This document shows positions 35,539-45,364 of a stretch of 64,000 nt of DNA, piece after piece. The DNA is from Lachnospiraceae bacterium. GTDB lineage: Bacteria; Bacillota; Clostridia; Lachnospirales; Lachnospiraceae. The position numbers and the translations under genes are program-made. Under the pieces are notes generated by a model. That model had not been told where the DNA came from, did not search any database, and worked only from the letters and a program-made list of their open reading frames with translations. The DNA lies in contig JAHAYJ010000093.1 in NCBI GenBank assembly GCA_018384375.1, positions 1-64,000 of the forward strand. Reading direction: 5' to 3'. Position 1 is the first letter of the stretch. Each line of letters opens with the position of its first letter.

Positions 35539-37308
35539 CTATCGGTATAGCGGGCCGTATTCCCTGCATGCCGCAAAATCAGCTGCCTCCGCATCCCGCG
35601 TTCCAAAGCTGCCCCATGCATGGGGACGGAAAATTTTAGCTTCCTCCACATTGTGCATTGCTACAGGAATACGAAGCATGGATGCCAGCGTAATCAGATC
35701 GGCACCGATATGTCCGTGAATAAAAGCTCCGTGATTGGCTCCCCAGTTTGCCATCACACTGTATACATCCTGAAATGCTCCTGTCCCGGTTGTTCTGGGG
35801 ACAAACCAGGTAGTCGGCCAGGTGGGATCCGTTCTCTCATCCAGCTTCCTATGAACCTCATCAGGAAGCACAATGCTATAGCCCTCCGCAATCTGCAGAA
35901 CCGGTCCCACGCCCTCTACCAGATTCACTCTCACCATGGTAAGGGGCATCCTTGCATCCGTCTTAAAGTGGGAAGAATAGCCGCCTCCCCGGAACTGACA
36001 AAGCTCTGCCGGACACCAGTCCGTTGCCTGAAGGCAGGCATCAATATCCCTGTCCGTCATTTCCCACCAGGGCTTCATCACAGGATTTCCATTTGCATCA
36101 AGGCTCTTCCCGGTGGCATCCAGACAGGTAGAACCGGAATTGATCAGGTGAATAAATCCGTCCTTTGCATCTCCTTCCGGTCTCCAGCCCGTAACCCTCT
36201 CCACTGCATCCGGGCTCCAGTAACATCTCACATCCGAAAATCCACTGGCTTTTCCTGTAAGCAGATTTCCGAAAACCATCGCAAGACCATTTAAATTGTC
36301 GTTTTCCGTGGCAAATACAAAAGGTGCTCTCTTTCCATTCCAGTCAAAGGTAGAATTGAGAATAGCCTCCGTAAAATCAGCATTTGGCTTATAATCCGTC
36401 CACATACGTTGTCCCTGAAATCCTGCAAACAACGCATTTTTCCCTAGAGCTTCCTCGGCAAATCCCTTCTCGGCAAGCTTTTCATTTCCCTGCATGATAT
36501 CTTTAACGATCATAGTCATCTTAACAACAAACTCCCATTCCGCATCCTTCTGTTGTCTGGTATGGGCACGGGAATCCGAATTGGGATCATGACCTTCTTT
36601 ACATTTTTCCTTAACCCAGGCAAGTGCTCTCTGGAACTCCTCTTCATCATAAATACCCTGATCCATCCTGCGAAGGATTTCCGTCATATCCACCCACTCA
36701 GGACGCATACCAAGATACTGTATGTAAAACAGTGGATCCAGGAAGGAACCCATAATTCCCATGGAAACTGCTCCGATTCCCACATAGGACTTGTTCTTAA
36801 GCTGTCCCACCACCGCCGCGCATCTGGCAAACCGAAGTATTTTCTCCTGCACATCTCCGGGAATCTCATCATCCTCCATGTCCTGTACGTCTCTTCCGTA
36901 AATAGAATAGCAGGGACGCTTCATCTGGTTGTGCGCTGCAAGCGCAGAAGCAAGATATACCGCACCCGGCCGCTCCGTTCCGTTAAATCCCCAGATTGCC
37001 TTGATCGTTACAGGGTTTAGATCAATTGTCTCAAGCGGATAACACCAGCTTGGCGTAACACTTAAGGTCGCTACCACATTCCTTTCTTCAAAATAGGCGG
37101 CACATCTTGCAGCCTCCTCACCACCGGCAATGCTTCCCGGAAAAATCACCACCTTCATGGGTGTTCCATCTGCATAAAATACATTTTCTTCTATCAATTT
37201 TCCGGCGCTTTCCGCCATCTTTGCAACCTTTCCCTCCAATGCATCCCGGATTCCCATTCTTCTGGAATCCACGATAGGTCTGATACCAATTGCAGGATAG
37301 TTCTTCAT
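35539..37308 (-). CDS. fucI: L-fucose (D-arabinose) isomerase
   Basis: Manganese-dependent aldose-ketose isomerase of 589 residues, matching the ~590-residue FucI family. The start is MKNYPAIGIRPIVDSRRMGI, with GGAGG upstream; an earlier TTG sits on that ribosome site. FATENDNLNGLAMVFGNLL and NWGANHGAFIHGHIGAD carry metal-binding and catalytic residues. FucI enzymes convert L-fucose to L-fuculose or D-arabinose to D-ribulose. No fuculokinase or aldolase is present; instead a ketose 3-epimerase is directly upstream, which makes a pathway of rarer sugars plausible. Confidence 0.95.
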   Translation of the reverse strand: MKNYPAIGIRPIVDSRRMGIRDALEGKVAKMAESAGKLIEENVFYADGTPMKVVIFPGSIAGGEEAARCAAYFEERNVVATLSVTPSWCYPLETIDLNPVTIKAIWGFNGTERPGAVYLASALAAHNQMKRPCYSIYGRDVQDMEDDEIPGDVQEKILRFARCAAVVGQLKNKSYVGIGAVSMGIMGSFLDPLFYIQYLGMRPEWVDMTEILRRMDQGIYDEEEFQRALAWVKEKCKEGHDPNSDSRAHTRQQKDAEWEFVVKMTMIVKDIMQGNEKLAEKGFAEEALGKNALFAGFQGQRMWTDYKPNADFTEAILNSTFDWNGKRAPFVFATENDNLNGLAMVFGNLLTGKASGFSDVRCYWSPDAVERVTGWRPEGDAKDGFIHLINSGSTCLDATGKSLDANGNPVMKPWWEMTDRDIDACLQATDWCPAELCQFRGGGYSSHFKTDARMPLTMVRVNLVEGVGPVLQIAEGYSIVLPDEVHRKLDERTDPTWPTTWFVPRTTGTGAFQDVYSVMANWGANHGAFIHGHIGADLITLASMLRIPVAMHNVEEAKIFRPHAWGSFGTRDAEAADFAACREYGPLYR

Positions 37309-37360
37309 CTTTTCCAAGCCTCCATTTCGTCACTGTATAGACTCTCTTTTGTCTGCATCT

Positions 37361-38260
37361 TTATTTGAGTACACTTCCATAATCAGAATTCGGTCCTGAG
37401 AATACATTCTTAAGGAAGGCAACCGAAGCCGCCGCATCCTGGTCCAGCATCTCATCCGTTGCTCCCTTGCTCAGGTCACGCCACACCTTAATATCACTTC
37501 CTACACCGCCGCCATTTCTGACAAAGGGCTCCATGACAATATTTTTATCATAACCGATAGCCCGAAGCGCACTGCCGATCTCATACCACGGCATTCCACC
37601 CTTGCCGGGAAGGCGTCTGTTGTTTTCCCCTACATGAAAATGTCCCAATCTGTCTCCTGCAAGGAGAATTGCTTCCACCATGCTGTCCTCCTCAATATTC
37701 ATATGGAAGGTGTCAAGCATAATTTTTACCGCAGGCACATCCACCTGTTCCACAAAAGCTTTACATTCCGCACAGGTATTGAGCAGATAGCCTTCAAATC
37801 GGTTCAGTACCTCAAGGCAGTAATCCACACCACATTCTCCGGCAATCTTTCCTACGGTTCTGACATTTTTCACACTTCGCTCCCAGTCTCCCGCCTTATC
37901 TATCGGTTTGGTATAGTCCACCGGCCAGTAAGAATAAATCCCGCCACCCAAGGTATGTATATCCAGAATTTCCAGCTTCTTTAAAATGTCGGTATAGAAG
38001 GCAACCGCATTCTTTACAATGTCCTCATTGGCACTCGCCAGATTTTCATTCGCCCCCGGCCCATATCCCGCTGTCAGAGTAATGCCGGCATCCGCAGCCA
38101 TCTTCTTCATTTCCATAAGCTCCTGGGTGCTGATCGCTTTCAGCATGGCACAAGAGATTTCCAGGACATCAAAGCCCAGTTTTTTCACTTTGGATATATA
38201 GCTTTTCTGATCTGCATTCCATTCCTTTTCCCAATAAGCAAAATAAATACCGTATTTCAC
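37361..38260 (-). CDS. D-psicose (allulose)/D-tagatose 3-epimerase family protein
   Basis: TIM-barrel sugar epimerase of 299 residues. The four metal ligands expected from characterised D-psicose 3-epimerases fall at E150 (CLEVLNRFE), D183 (MLDTFHMNIEE), H209 (HFHVGENNRR) and E244 (VMEPFV), the same spacing as in the Clostridium cellulolyticum enzyme. It catalyses C3 epimerisation of ketohexoses such as D-fructose to D-psicose, or related ketoses. It sits between the radical SAM gene and fucI, with gaps of 36 and 52 bp in one operon. The natural substrate is not deducible; D-psicose, D-tagatose or ketopentoses are candidates. Confidence 0.93.
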   Translation of the reverse strand: MKYGIYFAYWEKEWNADQKSYISKVKKLGFDVLEISCAMLKAISTQELMEMKKMAADAGITLTAGYGPGANENLASANEDIVKNAVAFYTDILKKLEILDIHTLGGGIYSYWPVDYTKPIDKAGDWERSVKNVRTVGKIAGECGVDYCLEVLNRFEGYLLNTCAECKAFVEQVDVPAVKIMLDTFHMNIEEDSMVEAILLAGDRLGHFHVGENNRRLPGKGGMPWYEIGSALRAIGYDKNIVMEPFVRNGGGVGSDIKVWRDLSKGATDEMLDQDAAASVAFLKNVFSGPNSDYGSVLK

Positions 38261-38296
38261 TGCTATTCCCTCCTTGTTTACCTCTTTTCATTCCTG

Positions 38297-39214
38297 TTAA
38301 ATCCCTTCATAATCAAATGCAGGGATAAAGCTCTCCTTCGCCACATCTCCCTCCTGAATGTAAGCATTCCTTACACCAAGAGAAAGCGCATAATCAACTA
38401 CCGTCTCATATTCCCGCCTTGTGATCTTTCTGCAAAGCTCCCGGTAATCCGAATTTTCTTTTAATCTTTCAAAGGGGGTATACTGGTTCATCAGACTTAA
38501 ATAAACCCTGTCCCCGTAGGTCTCATAGACATATCGGATCACGTCTTTCGCATTCCTTTTATGTCCCGGAAGAAGAAGATGACGTACAATCACGCCCCTT
38601 GTCATCATTCCTTTCTCATCAAAGACAGGCTCCCCCACAAGCTTCACCATTTGTGCAAGCGCTTTCTTTGCCACTTCAGGATAATCCGGTGCAAAAGAAT
38701 ATTTCTGTGCCGCTTTTTCATCCATATATTTAAAATCTGTCAGAAAAATATCCACAATTCCTGACAGATTTTCAATGATCCCTTCCTTTTCATAGCCACT
38801 TCCGTTATAAACAACAGGCAGACGCAGGCCTTTCTCCTTTGCAAGCAATACTGCCTCGGCAATTTTGATAATAAAGTGATCCGGTGTCACCAGATTAATG
38901 TTGGCAGCTCCCTTATCCTGAAGTTCCAAAAAAATCTGTGAAAGTCGCTCTACCGATACCTGCCTGCCCTTTCTTCCGCCAGCAATTTCATGATTCTGAC
39001 AATACACACACCGAAGGTTGCAACCGGAGAAGAACACTGCCCCCGATCCGCTTTCTCCGGAAATACAGGGTTCCTCCCACATATGGAGTGCTGCCCTTGC
39101 CAGATAAATTCCATCCTCCATCATGCAGTACCCCATCTGCCCTTCCTCTCGGTTGACTCTGCACTCTCTCGGACACAGATTGCAGGGACTGCTGCTGAAT
39201 CCTTTCCCTTTCAT
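38297..39214 (-). CDS. Radical SAM protein, PflX-like (PFL-activase homologue)
   Basis: Protein of 305 residues in the COG1313/PflX group. The radical SAM cluster motif is CNLRCVYC (FFSGCNLRCVYCQNHEI). An additional N-terminal cysteine cluster CNLCPRECRVNREEGQMGYC, as in PflX relatives, suggests a further metal or Fe-S site. PflA-type proteins activate glycyl radical enzymes, but no glycyl radical enzyme is encoded in the window, and the role of PflX is not established. The ATG at 39214 is preceded by a weak GGAAGGG; a TTG two codons upstream is possible. It lies 11 bp after the DUF6056 gene and is co-transcribed with the sugar genes. Confidence 0.88.
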   Translation of the reverse strand: MKGKGFSSSPCNLCPRECRVNREEGQMGYCMMEDGIYLARAALHMWEEPCISGESGSGAVFFSGCNLRCVYCQNHEIAGGRKGRQVSVERLSQIFLELQDKGAANINLVTPDHFIIKIAEAVLLAKEKGLRLPVVYNGSGYEKEGIIENLSGIVDIFLTDFKYMDEKAAQKYSFAPDYPEVAKKALAQMVKLVGEPVFDEKGMMTRGVIVRHLLLPGHKRNAKDVIRYVYETYGDRVYLSLMNQYTPFERLKENSDYRELCRKITRREYETVVDYALSLGVRNAYIQEGDVAKESFIPAFDYEGI

Positions 39215-39225
39215 GACCAATTTAT

Positions 39226-40638
39226 TTATTCATTCCCTTCCGGCTCTTCTCCGTACAGCTCATCCCATTCCTCCCGGGGAATTGCCGTAATATTGCCCAC
39301 ATCATAATATATTTCATAAAAATGATTGATCCAGTAATCCTTATCATCCTCAAGATCGGAAAGATACATATTGCTGTAAGGATTTTCAAATGCCTCCCGA
39401 AGCTTCGGAACCACCACAATGCCATCTCCGTTGGGATCTGCTTTGTCTGCCTGTATCATGGCAATTCTCTCATTTTCCTCCCTGCAGATCCTTGCCAGAT
39501 TGACCAGGTTGTCCAGATAGGTAAAGCAAAGCCACAGGCATAAAACACTTACCAGACTGTACTTTGCTGCCCGCAGTGTAAGTTCCTCCTCTTTCACATC
39601 TACGATTCCCTGGATGCAGGCAATAAACAGAAAAACACCTGCACCAAAATATGCTCTGTTAGCGGGAGTCGGTGCCATTGCAAGGGCATAGCAGGTAGCC
39701 ACTGCCGCTACAAGGAATAAGACGGTCTCATGATTTCTGATCAGGTTAAAGCTGCTCAGCCTTTTTTGTAATACCAAAAGCACCACAACGATCACTGTAA
39801 TTACAAGTACGGCAAAAAACAGTTCCCTGATCGATATGGTGATTTTGTAAATTCTGGAGAGTAGCCCTACCAGTCCGGTATAGTCTCCCTCAGACATTAC
39901 CTGACTGCGGCTTCTCACGCCCGGCGCGGAAATCATTCCCAGAAAGCCTGCACACATTCCAACAAGACCTGTTATCATGAACGGGAAAATGGATTTCTTT
40001 CCATCCTTTCTTCTGTCCCACCAGAAGTTCAGTGAAAACAGAAGTACAAGCAAAATTCCACCGCCGGAGGTATTTTCATTACACCATCCGGCTGCTATAC
40101 CGTAGAGAAAAGTACCCAAGGCTGCCCACAAAGGATGCCTTAAACTTTCCGCTCTGTTAAGCAGATATCTGAAAAAAGTAATATATCCCAGAATGATCAC
40201 ACTGCCCCACAAATAGTTGCAGGAACCGCAGATCCAAAGCATCGTCTGCCCAAAATCCACCGTAAACTTCCACAGGAACGTAAGTATCAAAAGCAGCACA
40301 AAAATGTCATACTTTTTCTTTCTTTTAATATTCGCATACATGAAAAGCAAAAGTGCCGTAAACATCACACTGTTGATCACATTGAACACCGGCTTGCCAA
40401 GAGAAAGGGAAAGGCGCACATTGAATTGTCCGATTACACGTCCGCTGTTCGATAAATATTCCCCGTACTGCTGCCTGATCAGATCAAAGAGGCCATCCGC
40501 CTCCCGAACATCAAGCAGATAAGCATAATCATCCGACATATAGGGAGTCAGTAAATTATAGGCAAATATAGCACAAAAAGCTGCTGCCACAATCACCCGG
40601 AAAATTGTTTTTCTATGTTTTTCCACAAAAGCTGTCAT
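39226..40638 (-). CDS. DUF6056-type polytopic membrane protein
   Basis: Membrane protein of 470 residues with about ten hydrophobic segments. The N-terminal loop YMSDDYAYLLDVREADGLFD, with adjacent aspartates just after the first membrane helix, resembles the DUF6056/GT-C-like glycosyltransferase topology, where such acidic residues are catalytic. A long soluble C-terminal tail of about 70 residues follows the last helix. It is the first gene of the sugar operon behind a good promoter, with the ATG about 30 bp downstream of the -10. A transferase or transporter role in surface glycan assembly is plausible but unproven; I cannot assign a function. Confidence 0.75.
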   Translation of the reverse strand: MTAFVEKHRKTIFRVIVAAAFCAIFAYNLLTPYMSDDYAYLLDVREADGLFDLIRQQYGEYLSNSGRVIGQFNVRLSLSLGKPVFNVINSVMFTALLLFMYANIKRKKKYDIFVLLLILTFLWKFTVDFGQTMLWICGSCNYLWGSVIILGYITFFRYLLNRAESLRHPLWAALGTFLYGIAAGWCNENTSGGGILLVLLFSLNFWWDRRKDGKKSIFPFMITGLVGMCAGFLGMISAPGVRSRSQVMSEGDYTGLVGLLSRIYKITISIRELFFAVLVITVIVVVLLVLQKRLSSFNLIRNHETVLFLVAAVATCYALAMAPTPANRAYFGAGVFLFIACIQGIVDVKEEELTLRAAKYSLVSVLCLWLCFTYLDNLVNLARICREENERIAMIQADKADPNGDGIVVVPKLREAFENPYSNMYLSDLEDDKDYWINHFYEIYYDVGNITAIPREEWDELYGEEPEGNE

Positions 40639-40670
40639 GCTGTTTTCCTTTCTATCGCAATCTGATATTT

Positions 40671-40699
40671 ATTGTAACAAACCGGGACAGGGATTGCAA
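40671..40699 (-). promoter_or_regulatory. Promoter of the DUF6056-radical SAM-epimerase-fucI-lacI operon
   Basis: TTGCAA at 40699-40694, a 17-bp spacer, TACAAT at 40676-40671. No internal terminator was found before 34500, so one transcript can cover five genes. Confidence 0.7.
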
Positions 40700-40763
40700 C
40701 GCTCATCCCCAATTCCACTGCCCTGTTTTCTACTTTTGCAGTGTAGTTTTTCCCACAAAAATA

Positions 40764-40772
40764 TGCTATACT
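40764..40772 (+). promoter_or_regulatory. Extended -10 promoter of mutS2
   Basis: TGCTATACT on the plus strand, about 45 bp before mutS2; the -35 (TAGTTT at 17 bp) is poor. Confidence 0.55.
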
Positions 40773-40817
40773 ATTACAGTCTCATTTATCCCGAATCAAT
40801 AAGTCAAACAGGACAAA

Positions 40818-43217
40818 ATGGTAAAAACAATGAATGAAAAAGTTTTACGAACCTTAGAATACACAAAAATCATTGATAAGCTTACAGAAAAGGCATCCTC
40901 TGAGCCCGGAAAACGGCTTTGCAGAGAGCTTGTCCCCATGACGGATTTAGAGCAGATCCGGCTTGCACAGGTGCAGACCCGGGATGCCCTTTCCATGCTC
41001 TTTGCCAAGGGCTCAACCTCCTTTGGCGGCAATAAGGATGTCTCCATGTCGCTCCGTTCCCTGGAAATCGGCAGTACCTTGTCCATACCGGAGCTTCTTA
41101 AAATTGCAGGTCTGCTTGACAATGTTAACCGGATCAAGGCTTACGGGCGAACTGTCCGGGATGATGAAAAAGAGACCTCCCTGACGGATTATTTCGAGCG
41201 CCTGGAACCTCTGACTCCCCTTGCAAACGAGATAAACAGATGCATTCTTTCCGAGGAGGAGATTGCCGATGATGCCAGCCCGGGGCTTAAACATGTGCGC
41301 CGCTCCATTGCACTGATCGGCGAAAAGATACATTCCCAGCTTACCAGCATGGTAAATGGTTCCTACAGAAGTTATCTTCAGGATGCCGTTATCACCATGC
41401 GGGACAACCGCTACTGCATTCCGGTCAAATCCGAATACAAGAGTCAGGTTCCCGGTATGGTTCACGATCAGTCCTCAACCGGCTCCACCTTTTTTATCGA
41501 GCCCGCCGCTATTGTGAATCTGAACAACCAGCTGAAAGAGCTTACTATTAAGGAAAAAGAAGAAATCGAAGCTGTACTCGCCTCGTTAAGCAGCCAGGCT
41601 GCCGAATCGATATCAGAAATTTCAGAAGATCAGAAAATCATGACCTTCCTGGATTTCGTTTTTGCCAAAGCATCTCTTGCCATGGAAGAAAATGCAACCA
41701 TGCCGCTTTTCAATCAAGAGCATTACATCAATATCCGCAAGGGGCGTCATCCCCTGCTTTCCCCTAAGAAGGTGGTTCCTATTGACATTCACCTGGGAAA
41801 GGACTTTGATCTCCTGGTGGTGACCGGTCCTAACACCGGTGGAAAGACGGTTTCCCTGAAAACAGTGGGACTCTTTACCCTGATGGGGCAGGCCGGGCTT
41901 CACATTCCCGCTCTGGACCGTTCCGAGCTCTCCATCTTTACGGAGGTTTTTGCGGACATCGGGGATGAACAGAGCATTGAGCAGAGTCTGAGTACCTTTT
42001 CCTCTCATATGACCAGTATTGTTTCTATCCTTCAGAAGGCAGATGAAAACTCTTTATGCCTATTTGACGAATTAGGTGCCGGAACGGATCCCACCGAGGG
42101 GGCTGCCCTGGCAATTGCCATTTTGGATCATATTCATACCAGAGGTATCCGCACTATGGCAACCACACATTACAGTGAGCTGAAGGTCTACGCCCTGTCC
42201 ACAGATTTTGTGGAAAATGCCTGCTGTGAATTCAATGTGGAAACACTGGCACCCACCTATCGGCTTTTAATCGGTATTCCCGGAAAGAGTAATGCTTTTG
42301 CAATTTCCCAAAAGCTGGGGCTGCCGGATTATATTATTCAGGCTGCAAAGGAACAGATCAACGCCGAGGATAAAAGCTTCGAGGATCTGCTTACCGACCT
42401 GGAAAACAGTCGTCTCACCATTGAAAAAGAACGGCTGGAGATTGCTTCCTACAAGGAAGAAATCAAAACCTTAAAGGAACGGCTTCAGACAAAGAACGAA
42501 AAGATAGACAGTGCAAAAGAAAAAATTCTCCGGGAAGCCAATGAAAAAGCACGGGAAATCCTTCAGGATGCCAAGAATGTAGCGGATGAGACCATCCGTG
42601 TATACCAGAAGGCCGGCCCCAACGCTTCTTTAAAGGATCTGGAAAAGACCAGAGACCGTCTCCGCGGGGAAATCGGAAAGAAAAACGAAAAACTGGCCCT
42701 CAAAACCCAGGAGCCTAAGAAAGGACGCCAGATTAAGCCGGAACAGTTGAAAATCGGTGACAGCGTTAAAATTTTGTCCATGGGACTTAACGGCACTGTC
42801 AGCAGTCTCCCCGATCACAAGGGAAATCTGTTTGTGCAATGCGGTATCATGCGCTCCCAGGCAAATGTAAAGGATCTGGTCTATGCAGACGCCGAAGCTG
42901 CTCCCGCCGCCTCAGTCCTGCAGCGCAAGCCAAGCTCTGCAGGTAAGGTAAAAATGTCCAAATCCTTCAGTATTTCCCCGGAGATCAATCTTCTCGGGAA
43001 AACGGTGGATGAGGCACTTGCTGAACTGGACAAATATCTGGATGATGCCTATCTGGCACACCTTTCAACTGTCCGTGTGGTTCACGGCAAAGGAACCGGA
43101 GCTTTGAGAAGCGCCGTACAAAGCCATCTGAAGCGCGTAAAATACGTGAAATCCTACCGTCTCGGCGAGTATGGGGAAGGTGACGCAGGTGTCACAATTG
43201 TAACCTTTAAAGACTGA
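40818..43217 (+). CDS. mutS2: MutS2 endonuclease/ribosome-splitting ATPase
   Basis: Protein of 799 residues. MutS-type core and clamp domains are followed by the ATPase, with Walker A GPNTGGKTVSLK and the Walker B region LCLFDELGAGTDPTEGAALA. A long charged coiled coil (about 515-620), a KOW-like segment (LKIGDSVKILSMGLNGTV) and a C-terminal Smr nuclease domain (RVVHGKGTGALRSAVQSHL) complete it. It lacks the mismatch-recognition domain of MutS1. MutS2 suppresses homologous recombination and, in Bacillus, rescues collided ribosomes. AGGA sits 4 bases before the ATG; a second ATG 12 bp downstream is possible. It heads the plus-strand mutS2-regulator-kinase-trmL cluster. Confidence 0.95.
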   Translation: MVKTMNEKVLRTLEYTKIIDKLTEKASSEPGKRLCRELVPMTDLEQIRLAQVQTRDALSMLFAKGSTSFGGNKDVSMSLRSLEIGSTLSIPELLKIAGLLDNVNRIKAYGRTVRDDEKETSLTDYFERLEPLTPLANEINRCILSEEEIADDASPGLKHVRRSIALIGEKIHSQLTSMVNGSYRSYLQDAVITMRDNRYCIPVKSEYKSQVPGMVHDQSSTGSTFFIEPAAIVNLNNQLKELTIKEKEEIEAVLASLSSQAAESISEISEDQKIMTFLDFVFAKASLAMEENATMPLFNQEHYINIRKGRHPLLSPKKVVPIDIHLGKDFDLLVVTGPNTGGKTVSLKTVGLFTLMGQAGLHIPALDRSELSIFTEVFADIGDEQSIEQSLSTFSSHMTSIVSILQKADENSLCLFDELGAGTDPTEGAALAIAILDHIHTRGIRTMATTHYSELKVYALSTDFVENACCEFNVETLAPTYRLLIGIPGKSNAFAISQKLGLPDYIIQAAKEQINAEDKSFEDLLTDLENSRLTIEKERLEIASYKEEIKTLKERLQTKNEKIDSAKEKILREANEKAREILQDAKNVADETIRVYQKAGPNASLKDLEKTRDRLRGEIGKKNEKLALKTQEPKKGRQIKPEQLKIGDSVKILSMGLNGTVSSLPDHKGNLFVQCGIMRSQANVKDLVYADAEAAPAASVLQRKPSSAGKVKMSKSFSISPEINLLGKTVDEALAELDKYLDDAYLAHLSTVRVVHGKGTGALRSAVQSHLKRVKYVKSYRLGEYGEGDAGVTIVTFKD

Positions 43218-43229
43218 CAGGAGGTAACT

Positions 43230-43931
43230 ATGGTAACCAAGCAGAAAATTCTGATTGTAGACGATGACAGCAATATTGCGGAATTAATTTCTCTTTATCT
43301 GACAAAAGAATGCTTTGAAACGATGATTGCCGGTGACGGAGAGACGGCTCTGCTTCTTGCAGACTCCTTTGCCCCCAATCTTATTCTCCTGGATCTGATG
43401 CTCCCCGGTATAGATGGCTATCAGGTCTGTCGGGAGATTCGTGCCAAGTCTTCCACACCGATTATCATGCTCTCTGCCAAGGGAGAGATATTTGACAAGG
43501 TGCTGGGACTTGAGCTTGGCGCAGATGACTACATGGAAAAGCCCTTTGACTCTAAGGAACTGGTGGCCCGCGTAAAAGCAGTGCTTCGCAGGTATAAGCC
43601 TGCCCCTGCCATCTCCCAGTCACCCGATATCAAATGTGTGGAGTACCCCGATTTGATCATTAATCAGACCAACTATTCCGTGGTCTATATGGGTAAGACG
43701 GTGGATATGCCTCCTAAAGAACTGGAGCTTTTATACTTTCTTGCCTCCTCACCGAATCATGTTTTCACCAGAGAGCAGCTGCTTGACCAGATCTGGGGCT
43801 ATGAATATATCGGTGACACCAGAACGGTGGACGTACATATCAAGCGTCTGCGCGAAAAAATAAGCGATCATGCCAACTGGAAGATTGCTACGATCTGGGG
43901 AATCGGCTATAAATTTGAGGTACGACAATGA
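43230..43931 (+). CDS. OmpR/PhoB family response regulator
   Basis: Regulator of 233 residues. The receiver domain (1-120) has the acidic pocket IVDDDSN, the phospho-acceptor D55 in LILLDLMLPG, and the switch/lysine region GADDYMEKPF. A C-terminal winged-helix domain (about 130-231) contains DQIWGYEYIGDTRTVDVHIK. CAGGAGG precedes the ATG, 12 bp after mutS2. It overlaps the kinase gene by 4 bp, so the two form a classic pair. The target genes and signal are unknown. No membrane transport or cell wall gene lies next to the pair to suggest a role. Confidence 0.94.
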   Translation: MVTKQKILIVDDDSNIAELISLYLTKECFETMIAGDGETALLLADSFAPNLILLDLMLPGIDGYQVCREIRAKSSTPIIMLSAKGEIFDKVLGLELGADDYMEKPFDSKELVARVKAVLRRYKPAPAISQSPDIKCVEYPDLIINQTNYSVVYMGKTVDMPPKELELLYFLASSPNHVFTREQLLDQIWGYEYIGDTRTVDVHIKRLREKISDHANWKIATIWGIGYKFEVRQ

Positions 43932-45349
43932 GAAAAACTCTCTACCTGAAATTCATACTGGCATACTTTATCTTTGGTTTCTTCGGCTTTGTCGTGGTTG
44001 CCACTTTTGTGAACAGTATGACGATGGAACACCTAAAAAGAGAAAAAGCGGATGCTTTATATCGTGAGGCAACTTTGATTGCCAACACCTATGCTTCCGA
44101 CCTATACAACAATGAAACATCCCTGGACACCGTAAAAAAGCAATTGGATGCCCTGGATACCTATTTATCTGCCAATCTCTGGATCATCAACCCCTCCGGC
44201 AGAATGGTTCTGGATTCCCAGGCACCGGTAGATCTGGAAAACGAAACTGTCATATCCGATTTCGATCCTACCATTACCGGGAATTCCTACTATACGGTGG
44301 GCAATTTCTTCGGCAGCTTTTCAGAGGAACAGCTCAGTGTTTTCGCCCCTATCACATCCGACTACAAGGTAAGGGGCTATGTAGTCATTCACTATCCCAT
44401 GAGTAATCTCGTTGCTTCCTGCAACAGCCTGCTTAATATTTCGTACCTGATGCTGATCATTCTGTTCCTGCTTTCCATGATCATTCTGATCTTTTTTACA
44501 GAGATGGTTTATCTGCCCCTTCGAAAGATTACAGAGGCCACAGAACAATATGCTGCCGGAAATATGCATTATGAATTTCAAATTGACAGTGAGGATGAGA
44601 TCGGCTATCTTGGTGCCACCATTTCCTATATGGCAAGTGAAATTGCCCGTTCTGAGGATGATCAGAAGAAATTTGTAGCAAATGTCTCTCATGATTTCCG
44701 ATCACCTCTTACCTCCATTAAGGGATATCTGGAAGCTATGCTGGACGGCACCATTCCTCCTGAGCTTTATGAGAAATATCTCACCATCGTCTTAAACGAA
44801 ACCGAGAGGCTGACCAAGCTCACAAACAGCCTTCTCACCCTGAACAACCTGAATACCAAGGGCATGCTGCTAGACAAGAGTATTTTTGATATTAACAAGG
44901 TCATCCGCAACACAGCCGCATCCTTTGAGGGTACCTGCAAGAGCAAGGCTATTGCCATAGAACTGATATTAACCGGTGACGAGCTGTTCGTCACTGCTGA
45001 TGTAGGAAAGATCCAGCAGGTTCTCTACAACCTACTGGATAATGCCATCAAATTCAGCCACCCGGATTCCATCATCAAAATTGAAACAAACGAAAAACAC
45101 AACAAGGTATTTGTTTCCGTAAAAGACAGTGGCATCGGTATACCTAAGGATGACCAGAAGCTGATCTGGGATCGCTTTTATAAATCGGATTTGTCACGAG
45201 GCAAGGACAAAAAAGGAACCGGTCTCGGACTCTCTATCACCAAGGAGATCATTCAGGCCCACGGCGAACACATTAACGTCATCAGTACTGAGGGAGTCGG
45301 CTCGGAATTTATCTTTTCCCTGCCGGTAGCCGATGATGAAGAAGATTAA
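43928..45349 (+). CDS. Membrane sensor histidine kinase
   Basis: Kinase of 473 residues. An N-terminal membrane helix, an extracytoplasmic sensor loop of about 135 residues and a second helix (LMLIILFLLSMIILIFF) are followed by a HAMP linker. HisKA has the phospho-acceptor H254 in SHDFRSPLTS, and HATPase_c has the N-box NLLDNAIKFSHPD plus G-boxes DSGIGIPKDDQ and GTGLGLSI. The sensor loop appears PAS/Cache-like in length, but I cannot assign a ligand. It overlaps the regulator gene by 4 bp and is followed by trmL after 15 bp. Confidence 0.94.
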   Translation: MRKTLYLKFILAYFIFGFFGFVVVATFVNSMTMEHLKREKADALYREATLIANTYASDLYNNETSLDTVKKQLDALDTYLSANLWIINPSGRMVLDSQAPVDLENETVISDFDPTITGNSYYTVGNFFGSFSEEQLSVFAPITSDYKVRGYVVIHYPMSNLVASCNSLLNISYLMLIILFLLSMIILIFFTEMVYLPLRKITEATEQYAAGNMHYEFQIDSEDEIGYLGATISYMASEIARSEDDQKKFVANVSHDFRSPLTSIKGYLEAMLDGTIPPELYEKYLTIVLNETERLTKLTNSLLTLNNLNTKGMLLDKSIFDINKVIRNTAASFEGTCKSKAIAIELILTGDELFVTADVGKIQQVLYNLLDNAIKFSHPDSIIKIETNEKHNKVFVSVKDSGIGIPKDDQKLIWDRFYKSDLSRGKDKKGTGLGLSITKEIIQAHGEHINVISTEGVGSEFIFSLPVADDEED

Positions 45350-45364
45350 CAAAGGAGTGGTCAT

